Shown: positions 7,069-12,525 of the stretch, one piece after another
How positions within the stretch are numbered: position 1 is the first letter of the stretch
Layout: the number at the start of each line of letters is the position of its first letter
Source of the DNA: ZLKRG08 sp964565165
GTDB taxonomy: Bacteria > Actinomycetota > Actinomycetes > Nanopelagicales > Nanopelagicaceae
Reading direction: 5' to 3'
Assembly: GCA_964565165.1 (NCBI GenBank)
Contig: CAZMDJ010000030.1
Span: 1 to 12,525, forward strand
Length of the DNA stretch: 12,525 bases
Notes under the pieces: model-generated
Databases searched by the model: none
Told to the model about the DNA's origin: nothing
What the model saw: only the letters and a program-made list of their open reading frames with translations
Translations under genes and position numbers: made by a program

Positions 7069-7773
7069 TTACTGCAATGAATTTGCAGGTTCGTCTGACA
7101 TCTGCTGCGCAGAGTTAAATTTGTAACCTACGTTACGAACAGTGTCGATAATTGATTCAAATTCTGGACCTAATTTGGCGCGTAAGCGGCGGATATGAAC
7201 ATCAACAGTACGGGTGCCGCCGAAGTAGTCATAGCCCCAGATTTCATGTAATAGCTGGGCGCGAGTAAATACACGACCCGGGTGCTGCGCTAAAAACTTT
7301 AATAGCTCAAACTCTTTAAATGTTAAATCTAAGGTGCGACCTTTGATCTTTGCAGTGTATGCGTTCTCATCAATTACTACTTCACCGCTACGAATTTCCG
7401 CTTCGGCATCGGTAAATTCTGCGCTCTTGCGACCAATTGCAATACGTACACGCGCATCGATTTCGGCAGGACCTGCAGTATCAAGAATTACATCAGTTGC
7501 GCCCCATTCGGCGGTAATTGCAGATAAGCCACCTTCGGTTGCGATCAAAATAATAGGTGAAGAAATTCCAGTTGTTGCCAAAATGCGCATTAATGATTTC
7601 GCGCCTGGCAGATCACGGCGAGCATCAACAAAGATAACTTCGTAATCAGGGGTATCAATAAGCGCTGATGCTTCAGCAGGTGCAACGCGAACTTGATGCG
7701 AAAGCAAACCAAGTGCAGGAAGTACTTCAGCAGAAGCTCCCATTGAGTTGGTCAGTAAAAGCACGCGCGCCAT
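7069..7773 (-). CDS. glnR: GlnR, global nitrogen-regulation transcription factor
   Basis: Orphan OmpR/PhoB-type regulator (234 residues) that in actinomycetes controls ammonium assimilation, nitrate/nitrite and other nitrogen genes. It matches Streptomyces GlnR along its length: LLLTNSMGASAEVLPALGL at the start, RVAPAEASALIDTPDYEVI, VDARRDLPG with D50 and R52, TEGGLSAITAEWGATDVILD, then a winged helix domain (~residues 120-220) with DLTFKEFELLKFLAQHPGRV, TRAQLLHEIWGYDYFGGTRT and VDVHIRRLRAKLG. The receiver lacks the usual acidic pocket, as in known GlnR, which works without a cognate kinase. I chose ATG 7773 rather than the upstream ATG at 7809 because known GlnR begins at this point and a -35/-10 pair ends 6 nt before it. 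No sensor kinase gene adjoins it. Confidence 0.95.
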   Translation of the reverse strand: MARVLLLTNSMGASAEVLPALGLLSHQVRVAPAEASALIDTPDYEVIFVDARRDLPGAKSLMRILATTGISSPIILIATEGGLSAITAEWGATDVILDTAGPAEIDARVRIAIGRKSAEFTDAEAEIRSGEVVIDENAYTAKIKGRTLDLTFKEFELLKFLAQHPGRVFTRAQLLHEIWGYDYFGGTRTVDVHIRRLRAKLGPEFESIIDTVRNVGYKFNSAQQMSDEPANSLQ

Positions 7774-7779
7774 TACGGC

Positions 7780-7809
7780 AGAATACTCTCGTGAATCTTT
7801 GGTTGCCAA
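7780..7809 (-). promoter_or_regulatory. Putative glnR promoter (leaderless)
   Basis: On the - strand, TTGGCA (7804-7809), an 18-nt spacer, TATTCT (7780-7785), then 6 nt to ATG 7773. Both hexamers and their spacing are good, and no Shine-Dalgarno sequence is present. This supports the shorter glnR start. The promoter lies inside the first codons of the divergent thioredoxin gene. Confidence 0.6.
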
Positions 7810-8198
7810 TTGGAGTGCTCGTCGTAGCCTCGGTATTCGGCTTTTATTGGCGTAGCCAACAGGGAAAATTAAAGGCCCCTTCGAAAATTCATAATTTCAT
7901 AACCAAAGATGAGATCGGAATCGACCTGGCAAGCCGTGTCACCATCGTGCAATTCTCAAGCGCTTTCTGTAGCCCATGTAAGGCAACTGCGCAGATCATC
8001 AGCACATTAACTAAAGATATGGATGATGTGAAATTTGTTCAGATTAAATCTGAAGAGAATTTACAGTTGGTTGAGAAGTTTGATATTAAATCAACACCAA
8101 CGGTTATCTTCTTTAACAGCCATGCCATGGAAGTTGGCCGTGCCGTAGGCATCCCAACTAGCCAACAAGTTTTGGCATCAATCGCCGCAGTTCGTTAA
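7791..8198 (+). CDS. Membrane-anchored thioredoxin-like protein
   Basis: Thioredoxin-fold protein with an N-terminal membrane anchor (135 residues from GTG 7791). The anchor is about residues 2-20 (NLWLPIGVLVVASVFGFYW), followed by a basic RSQQGK. The fold contains the active site FSSAFCSPCKATAQ (C60, C63) and the cis-Pro loop KSTPTVIFF. Similar actinobacterial proteins, also with a short N-terminal anchor, carry FSSAFCAPC. The orientation of the thioredoxin domain is uncertain; the positive-inside rule suggests the cytoplasm. The frame is open back to 7668, inside glnR on the opposite strand, but that region reads as a shadow of glnR. GTG 7791 gives the best anchor; TTG 7803 is the alternative. 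No SD is seen for either. Its start is only 17 bp from the glnR start. Confidence 0.82.
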   Translation: MNLWLPIGVLVVASVFGFYWRSQQGKLKAPSKIHNFITKDEIGIDLASRVTIVQFSSAFCSPCKATAQIISTLTKDMDDVKFVQIKSEENLQLVEKFDIKSTPTVIFFNSHAMEVGRAVGIPTSQQVLASIAAVR

Positions 8199-8205
8199 GC
8201 GTAAA

Positions 8206-8235
8206 TTCGCCAATTAAATCTGGCAGTGCCATAAT
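8206..8235 (+). promoter_or_regulatory. Possible promoter of the riboflavin operon
   Basis: TTCGCC (8206-8211), an 18-nt spacer and CATAAT (8230-8235) would start transcription near 8242, at the 5' strand of riboswitch stem P1. The -35 is poor, but the position is right. Confidence 0.35.
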
Positions 8236-8239
8236 TCTC

Positions 8240-8366
8240 TTGTTGTTTCTGGGGTCGGTGTAATTCCGAACCGGCAGTTAAAGTCTGCGACCCGATGGCA
8301 TCCAGTTATCGGTGGACTCAGTGAGATTCTGAGACCGACAGTTAAAGTCTGGATGAGAAGAGACAG
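8240..8366 (+). ncRNA. FMN riboswitch (RFN element) aptamer
   Basis: Cis-acting RNA that binds flavin mononucleotide and lowers expression of riboflavin genes. Conserved blocks are easy to see: GGGGTCGGTGTAATTCCGAA (8251-8270), CCGGCAGTTAAAGTCTGCGA then CCCG (8271-8294), GGTGGACTCAGTGAGATTCT (8311-8330), GAGACCGACAGTTAAAGTCT (8331-8350) and GGATGAGAAGAGA (8351-8363). The closing stem P1 is formed by 8240-8250 with 8356-8366, including a few G-U pairs and one mismatch. The variable P3 arm lies around 8290-8310. It sits directly upstream of ribD, which fits its function. Confidence 0.95.
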
Positions 8367-8407
8367 CCTTTTCTATTTGCGATGCCGCATTTTTGTGTAT
8401 TCGCGCA

Positions 8408-8436
8408 CCCCCAGATGCATTTATTTTTCTGGGAGG
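8408..8436 (+). promoter_or_regulatory. Riboswitch expression platform: ribD SD sequester hairpin
   Basis: CCCAGA (8410-8415) can pair with TCTGGG (8428-8433), burying the first half of the ribD Shine-Dalgarno GGGAGG (8431-8436), which lies 5 nt before ATG 8442. The loop is 12 nt and T-rich. The same segment, extended to CCCCAGA (8409-8415), is also complementary to TCTGGGG at 8248-8254 in the aptamer's 5' side, so the two pairings exclude each other. This points to translational control. Confidence 0.65.
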
Positions 8437-8441
8437 TTTTC

Positions 8442-9416
8442 ATGAACGCCACAGTTGCAATGCAACGTGCGATTGAACTATCCCAGCTGGGCCTTGGTAA
8501 AACTAAAGGCAATCCAATTGTTGGCGCAGTAATTTTTAATGAAACCGGAATTATCTCTGAAGGTTTTCATCAATCAGGTCCGCACGCAGAAGTCGTGGCG
8601 ATTAATAACGCGAAAGTTGATTTAACTAATTGCTCAATAGCAATTTCTTTAGAGCCATGTAACCACCACGGTAAAACTCCGCCTTGCACCGATGCACTTA
8701 TCGCATCAGGAATTAAGAAGGTTTACTTCGCGGTCAAAGATCCAAATGAGATCGCTTCCGGCGGCGCAGAGAAGTTGAAAGCTGCAGGAATCGAAGTTGA
8801 ATCAGGGTTACTAGAAAGCGATGCCGCATTCGCTAATCGCGCATGGCTAGCGTCTATCAAGCTAAATCGTCCTTATTTCACCTGGAAAGTTGCAATTACC
8901 CTGGATGGCAAAATCGCGGCAAGCGATGGCAGTAGCAAGTGGATTAGCAATGAAACATCCCGTACCTATGTAGCCACGATGCGTAATCATAGCGATGCGA
9001 TTCTGGTCGGCACCGGCACGGTTATAAATGACAATCCAAATTTAGTTAGTGGAAACAAGGCGCTACGGGTAGCGGTTGGAAATCGGGAAATAGACCCTGC
9101 TTCAAATATCGCAGATAACCGCGCACCTTTTTATCATCATAAATCTCGTGATTTAAATGCATTGGCTGCAGAGCTTAAAAGCCGCGATGTTGTAAATGTT
9201 CTGGTGGAAGCGGGACCAACTCTGGGTAGCGCTTTAATTAAAGCAGGGCTAATCGATGAAATCGCCATCTTTACTGCGCCAAAGTTACTTGGTGCAGGTA
9301 GCTCATTTGTTGGCGATTTGGGTATTTCAAATATCGCGGATGCGCTTAATCTGAATTTAATTGAGAGTAAGAACTTTGACGGAGATTTATTTAATAGATA
9401 TCAGGTGGTGCGCTAA
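8442..9416 (+). CDS. ribD: Bifunctional riboflavin deaminase/reductase RibD
   Basis: Bifunctional diaminohydroxyphosphoribosylaminopyrimidine deaminase and 5-amino-6-(5-phosphoribosylamino)uracil reductase, the second and third steps of riboflavin synthesis. The deaminase domain (~1-145) has zinc ligands H48 (in GPHAEVVAI with catalytic E50), C73 and C82 (in SLEPCNHHGKTPPCTDAL). The reductase domain (~146-324) shows DGKIAASDGSSKWISN, ILVGTGTVINDNPNL and VLVEAGPTLGSALIKAGLID. At 324 residues it is somewhat shorter than usual; the shortening is in the middle of the reductase domain (about residues 205-240). I chose ATG 8442 because GGGAGG lies 5 nt before it. The in-frame ATG at 8382 would add 20 residues that overlap the riboswitch platform and has no SD. 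First gene of the rib operon. Confidence 0.96.
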   Translation: MNATVAMQRAIELSQLGLGKTKGNPIVGAVIFNETGIISEGFHQSGPHAEVVAINNAKVDLTNCSIAISLEPCNHHGKTPPCTDALIASGIKKVYFAVKDPNEIASGGAEKLKAAGIEVESGLLESDAAFANRAWLASIKLNRPYFTWKVAITLDGKIAASDGSSKWISNETSRTYVATMRNHSDAILVGTGTVINDNPNLVSGNKALRVAVGNREIDPASNIADNRAPFYHHKSRDLNALAAELKSRDVVNVLVEAGPTLGSALIKAGLIDEIAIFTAPKLLGAGSSFVGDLGISNIADALNLNLIESKNFDGDLFNRYQVVR

Positions 9417-9418
9417 TT

Positions 9419-10024
9419 ATGTTTACTGGAATTGTAGAAGAGCTAGGTACCGTGACCAAAATTGAAAATGGTCCAGATAGCGCAAAGTTAACGATTAACG
9501 CTAAAGGGTTCTTTGCCGATATTAAATTAGGCGATTCAATCGCGGTAAATGGTTGCTGCTTAACTGCAGTTACCAACACTGACGATATGTTTACCGTCGA
9601 TGTTATGAAACAGACTTTGGCCGTTACCAATGTCGGCAAGCTTAAAGTTGGAGACATAGTTAATTTAGAGAAGGCGATGAAGGTATCTGATCGCTTAGGT
9701 GGCCATATTGTGCAGGGCCATGTGGATTCACTGGCCACGCTCTCTGCGATTAATCAAGGTGAAGATTGGTATGAATTGGTCTTTGAAGTACCAACGACAT
9801 ATTTGAAATATATGCAACCACAAGGATCCATAACCTTAAACGGAGTATCACTGACCATCGCAAAACTCGATGATCAAAATCGCGCAGTATCTGTCTGGTT
9901 AATTCCCGAGACTTTAAAGCGCACAAATTTAAGTAATTTAAAGGTCGGCGATCAGGTCAACCTAGAGGTCGATGTATTGGCTAAATATGTAGAGCGAATC
10001 ATGAAAGCGGGAAATAATGAGTAA
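9419..10024 (+). CDS. ribE: Riboflavin synthase (alpha chain)
   Basis: Converts two molecules of 6,7-dimethyl-8-ribityllumazine into riboflavin and the RibH substrate, the final step of the pathway. The 201-residue protein shows the two tandem lumazine-binding repeats: repeat 1 begins MFTGIVEELGTV and includes GDSIAVNGCCLTAV; repeat 2 begins near GGHIVQGHVDSLA (~97-109) and includes GSITLNGVSLTIAKL. Length is typical. It starts 2 nt after the ribD stop, with AGGTGG (9403-9408) as a possible SD. Its stop overlaps the ribBA start by 8 nt. Called ribE in Bacillus-style naming, ribC in E. coli. Confidence 0.97.
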   Translation: MFTGIVEELGTVTKIENGPDSAKLTINAKGFFADIKLGDSIAVNGCCLTAVTNTDDMFTVDVMKQTLAVTNVGKLKVGDIVNLEKAMKVSDRLGGHIVQGHVDSLATLSAINQGEDWYELVFEVPTTYLKYMQPQGSITLNGVSLTIAKLDDQNRAVSVWLIPETLKRTNLSNLKVGDQVNLEVDVLAKYVERIMKAGNNE

Positions 10025-11207
10025 TCTGCAGAAGGCGCTCGATGATTTCAAGGCCGGAAAATTTGTCATCGTCACCGATGATGCCGACCGCGAAAATGAA
10101 GGCGATCTATTTATCTTAGGTAGCGCAGTCACCGCGGAAACAATGGGTTTTATGGTCCGTTACACCTCAGGCGTAATCTGCGCTGCGATGACTGAAGCAA
10201 TTGCTAAACGCCTAGAGCTGCCTTACATGGTCAAGCGAAATCAAGATTCAAAACAAACTGCATTTACAGTTTCGATTGATGCAAAAGCGGGGCTAACTAC
10301 CGGTATTAGCGCAGCAGAGCGTGCCAATACTTTAAATCTGCTCTCATCTGAGAATTCAATCTCGACCGATTTTGTACGCCCAGGACACATTTTTCCTTTA
10401 GTTGCAAATAACTTTGGGCTATCTGCTCGTCGCGGCCATACAGAGGCAGCGGTAGTAATGGCGGCTGCAATTGGCGCAAGCCCGGTGGTAGCAATCTCTG
10501 AAATCGTAAATGACAATGGCAGCATGGCCCGTGGCGATGCGCTCTTTGATTTTGCAAAGACTCATAACATTGAAATCATTACTATTGAAGAGTTAGCTAA
10601 AGAATTTAGCGGCATTAAATTTGAAAACACAACGGATATTCGATGGGCCAAGTTGCCACGTAAGAGCGCTGATTGGCAGATTGGTATCTATCGAAATAAC
10701 TTCGGCATTGAACATGCAATTCTTAAATTCGGAACTCCTGGAGCAAAAGATCCGCTCATCCGTATGCATAGCGAATGTTTAACCGGTGATGCGTTGGGTA
10801 GTGATCGCTGCGATTGCGGTGGCCAGCTAAATAAAGCATTTAGCGAAATTGAGAACCACGGTTTTGGTTACATCCTTTATATGCGCGATCACGAAGGACG
10901 TGGAATTGGTCTTGGCGCAAAGATTGAGGCTTATATTTTGCAAGATGCCGGATTTGATACCGTCGATGCCAATCTAAAACTTGGCCATGAGATCGATCAA
11001 CGCGAATGGCAAGATGCCGCAGAAATCTTAAAAATACTGGGTGTAAGTAAATTAGAGTTATTAACTAATAACCCTGAAAAAGTGGCGAAATTAAAGGGTT
11101 TTGGCTTCGAGGTTACCCGCGCAGCGCTACAGAGCGAAGTTAGCCCAAATAATGAGTTCTATTTAAAGACCAAGCAAGAACGTTTAAAACACGAGTTAGG
11201 AATCTAA
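10017..11207 (+). CDS. ribBA: Bifunctional DHBP synthase / GTP cyclohydrolase II
   Basis: Fusion enzyme (396 residues) supplying both riboflavin precursors. The N-terminal RibB domain (~1-200) makes 3,4-dihydroxy-2-butanone 4-phosphate from ribulose 5-phosphate, with the acidic DDADRENEGDLF motif (R25, E26, E28, D30) and GHTEAAV (H141, E143). The C-terminal RibA domain (~205-396) opens GTP to the pyrimidine precursor, with zinc ligands C254, C265 and C267 in HSECLTGDALGSDRCDCG, then MRDHEGRGIGLGAKIEAY and LLTNNPEKV. Cysteine spacing equals that of E. coli RibA. Both domains look complete. It overlaps the end of ribE by 8 nt, suggesting coupled translation, and ends directly at the ribH start. 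Confidence 0.97.
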   Translation: MSNLQKALDDFKAGKFVIVTDDADRENEGDLFILGSAVTAETMGFMVRYTSGVICAAMTEAIAKRLELPYMVKRNQDSKQTAFTVSIDAKAGLTTGISAAERANTLNLLSSENSISTDFVRPGHIFPLVANNFGLSARRGHTEAAVVMAAAIGASPVVAISEIVNDNGSMARGDALFDFAKTHNIEIITIEELAKEFSGIKFENTTDIRWAKLPRKSADWQIGIYRNNFGIEHAILKFGTPGAKDPLIRMHSECLTGDALGSDRCDCGGQLNKAFSEIENHGFGYILYMRDHEGRGIGLGAKIEAYILQDAGFDTVDANLKLGHEIDQREWQDAAEILKILGVSKLELLTNNPEKVAKLKGFGFEVTRAALQSEVSPNNEFYLKTKQERLKHELGI

Positions 11208-11648
11208 ATGTCAGGCGCAGCACCTAAATTTGAGATCAAGAATGCAACTGGAAAGAAGATTGCAATCATCTCATCCAGTTGGCATCCAGATCTATGCCAA
11301 AAATTAATTGATAGCGCAATCCGCGCATGTAACGAACATGGTGCAACATATGAAGTTAGATTTGTACCTGGTTCATTTGAAATCCCGCTTGCAGCAGCGC
11401 AAGCGATTGATAACGGTTTTGATGGCGTAGTTGGTCTTGGCTTGGTACTTCGCGGCGCGACAGCGCACTTTGATTATGTATGCCAAGGCGTAACTTACGG
11501 AATCATGAAGTTGCAATTAGATACGAAGAAGCCAATCGGCTTTGGAGTTTTGATGTGTGACACTCTTGAACAGGCACATGATCGCGCCGGTGGAAGCGTT
11601 GAAGATAAAGGTTACGACGCAACTATTGCGACGTTAGCTTTACTTTAA
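11208..11648 (+). CDS. ribH: 6,7-dimethyl-8-ribityllumazine synthase
   Basis: Condenses the RibA/RibD product with DHBP from RibB to give lumazine, the substrate of RibE; family members assemble into large hollow or pentameric particles. The 146-residue protein is slightly shorter than usual (~155). Family motifs are ISSSWHPDLCQKLIDSA, FVPGSFEIPLAA, LGLVLRGATAHFDYV and PIGFGVLMCDTLEQAHDRAG. The active-site His of the family corresponds to the H in AHFDYV. Where many relatives have TTENEEQA, this protein has MCDTLEQA. The ATG immediately follows the ribBA TAA, with a weak AGGA before it. The stop overlaps the convergent aminotransferase by 4 bp. Confidence 0.97.
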   Translation: MSGAAPKFEIKNATGKKIAIISSSWHPDLCQKLIDSAIRACNEHGATYEVRFVPGSFEIPLAAAQAIDNGFDGVVGLGLVLRGATAHFDYVCQGVTYGIMKLQLDTKKPIGFGVLMCDTLEQAHDRAGGSVEDKGYDATIATLALL

Positions 11649-12525
11649 TTCCAGCTAGCGATTTCCTTACACATTTCGCGGAAAGCCGCGGTATGTGCAT
11701 CAACATCTGCTTCAGTGGTAACCGGTGACATCAGCGCCATGTTATGAAATGGTGTTAATAAGAAGCCATCGTTAAGTAAACGCAAGTGAATATATTGTTC
11801 TAGTTCAAAGTCACCAGCATCTGCTGCTTCACGACCAGTTCGTGGTGCGCGTGGCAAAAATAGATACTCACCACGTGCTCCTAAACGGTTGTTATGCCAT
11901 GGCAATTTGTAATCAGCAATTGCGCTTTCAACGCCCTCAGACCAACGATCTGCAACTTTAGCCATGTGTGCAAAATTCGCTGGTGTTAGAACTTCCGTCA
12001 AAGTCGCACGCATGGATGCAAGCGATAACGCATTGCCCGCAAGGGTTCCGCCGATTCCGCCAGTATCAACTACTTCACGATCTACCTTTGCCGCGATTTC
12101 TGCAGCCATTTCATGGGTCATGCCAAATGTTCCAGTTGGAATACCGCCACCGATTGCCTTACCAATTACAAAGAAATCAGGTTTCAGATCCAATAGCGCA
12201 GTCATACCACCAGCACCTGCAGAGATTGTGTGGGTCTCATCGATAATTAATTTTGTACCGTACTTCTTTGCAAGATCTTCGACGCCCTTTAAATAACCAT
12301 CATCCGGTAAAACAATTCCGACGTTGGTCATCGCAGGTTCCATCAAAATCGCGGCGACATCGCCGTGTGCCAGCGCTTTTTCCATACCTGCTAAATCATT
12401 AAATTCGACAACACGTGTAGTTTCATTTAAATCAACTGGTGCGCCGATATTTCCTTCGCGCGCAATTGTGTTGCCCGCAGCATCTAACGTTGCAAAAGTT
12501 TCATCAACCGAACCGTGATAGCAGC
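11645..12525 (-). CDS. Class III PLP aminotransferase, GSA-aminomutase-like (N-terminus beyond window)
   Basis: PLP-dependent fold-type I enzyme of aminotransferase class III; 292 C-terminal residues are visible and the frame is open to the right edge (the upstream part reads YHGSVDET, where the S/G-x-T region binds PLP phosphate). The catalytic Lys is in VIGKAIGGGIPTGTFGM (codon 12158-12160). The Asp that contacts the pyridine nitrogen is in LIIDETHTISAG, and GGTLAGNALSLASM follows the Lys as in glutamate-1-semialdehyde aminomutase. The DETHTISAG variant differs from classic HemL (DEVMTGFR), so I do not call it hemL. Substrate is unknown: an aminotransferase of the GSA-aminomutase-like group is the safest call. 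It is convergent with ribH, overlapping by 4 bp (11645-11648), and is not part of the riboflavin operon. Confidence 0.9.
   Translation of the reverse strand, partial: CYHGSVDETFATLDAAGNTIAREGNIGAPVDLNETTRVVEFNDLAGMEKALAHGDVAAILMEPAMTNVGIVLPDDGYLKGVEDLAKKYGTKLIIDETHTISAGAGGMTALLDLKPDFFVIGKAIGGGIPTGTFGMTHEMAAEIAAKVDREVVDTGGIGGTLAGNALSLASMRATLTEVLTPANFAHMAKVADRWSEGVESAIADYKLPWHNNRLGARGEYLFLPRAPRTGREAADAGDFELEQYIHLRLLNDGFLLTPFHNMALMSPVTTEADVDAHTAAFREMCKEIASWN
11670..11697 (+). terminator. Possible hairpin terminator of the rib operon
   Basis: CGCGG (11677-11681) and CCGCG (11686-11690) form a GC stem with an AAAG loop. CACAT (11670-11674) and ATGTG (11693-11697) extend it across a small internal loop. 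It begins 21 nt after the ribH stop, inside the convergent aminotransferase coding region. No T-run follows, so it is a candidate only. Confidence 0.3.

Noticed and set aside
7668..7790. N-terminal 41-residue extension of the thioredoxin ORF reaching into glnR
   Set aside because: It is the antisense of conserved glnR codons, Gln-rich without domain character, and would place the membrane anchor internally. The homologous family starts at the anchor.
7774..7809. 12-residue N-terminal extension of GlnR from ATG 7809
   Set aside because: Known GlnR begins at the LLLTN segment, and the promoter -10 lies within this stretch.
8377..8396. TGCG-ATGC-CGCA followed by TTTTT as a transcription terminator of the riboswitch
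   Set aside because: The stem is only four base pairs. The SD-masking hairpin explains regulation better, though a minor attenuator role is not excluded.
8382..8441. Upstream ATG start for RibD adding 20 residues
   Set aside because: No SD, lies in the riboswitch expression platform, and the extension does not match RibD N-termini. ATG 8442 has GGGAGG at the right distance.
11964..12296. Open frames on the + strand opposite the aminotransferase
   Set aside because: They are antisense shadows of a strongly conserved PLP enzyme and contain no recognisable motifs or SD.

Overview
This window looks like a compact, relatively AT-rich (about 40-45% GC by eye) actinobacterial genome. The case for Actinobacteria rests on a GlnR-type orphan regulator, a response regulator closely resembling mycobacterial DosR/DevR, a DUF4395 membrane protein with a thioredoxin nearby, a fused ribBA, and several start codons lying 6-7 nt after a TAnnnT -10 box, as expected for leaderless mRNAs. 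Genes are packed tightly, many overlap by 1-30 bp, and the only gap longer than 200 bp is filled by a riboswitch. A small-genome aquatic or soil actinomycete is plausible, but that is inference.

Left part (1-5270, + strand): a respiratory membrane-bound nitrate reductase operon, narG (5' end outside the window), narH, narJ and narI, each junction being a 1-nt TAATG overlap. The next gene (5288-5899, +) is a short soluble histidine kinase of the DosS/DosT/NarX class with no sensor domain. It converges on, and overlaps by 30 bp, a DosR-like response regulator on the - strand (5870-6535). The pair is probably a two-component system controlling nitrate respiration or the low-oxygen response.

Middle (6581-8198): a DUF4395 membrane protein and glnR, the global nitrogen regulator, both on the - strand. 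Diverging from glnR is a membrane-anchored thioredoxin. The three - strand genes (glnR, DUF4395, DosR-like) each have their own putative promoter.

Right part (8206-11648, + strand): an FMN riboswitch followed by a complete riboflavin operon, ribD-ribE-ribBA-ribH. The riboswitch leader contains a clear candidate switch in which one CCCCAGA segment can pair either with the 5' side of the aptamer or with the ribD ribosome binding site. The operon is self-contained: ribBA supplies both precursors, ribD the pyrimidine intermediate, ribH lumazine and ribE riboflavin, with FMN feeding back at the leader. At the right edge a class III (GSA-aminomutase-like) aminotransferase on the - strand overlaps the end of ribH by 4 bp and runs out of the window.

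I found no mobile elements, CRISPR arrays, tRNA or rRNA genes. The gene content is mostly known. The points of most interest are regulatory: the input-less kinase inside the nar operon, the palindromes placed inside promoters, the overlapping divergent glnR/thioredoxin start region, and the riboswitch expression platform.
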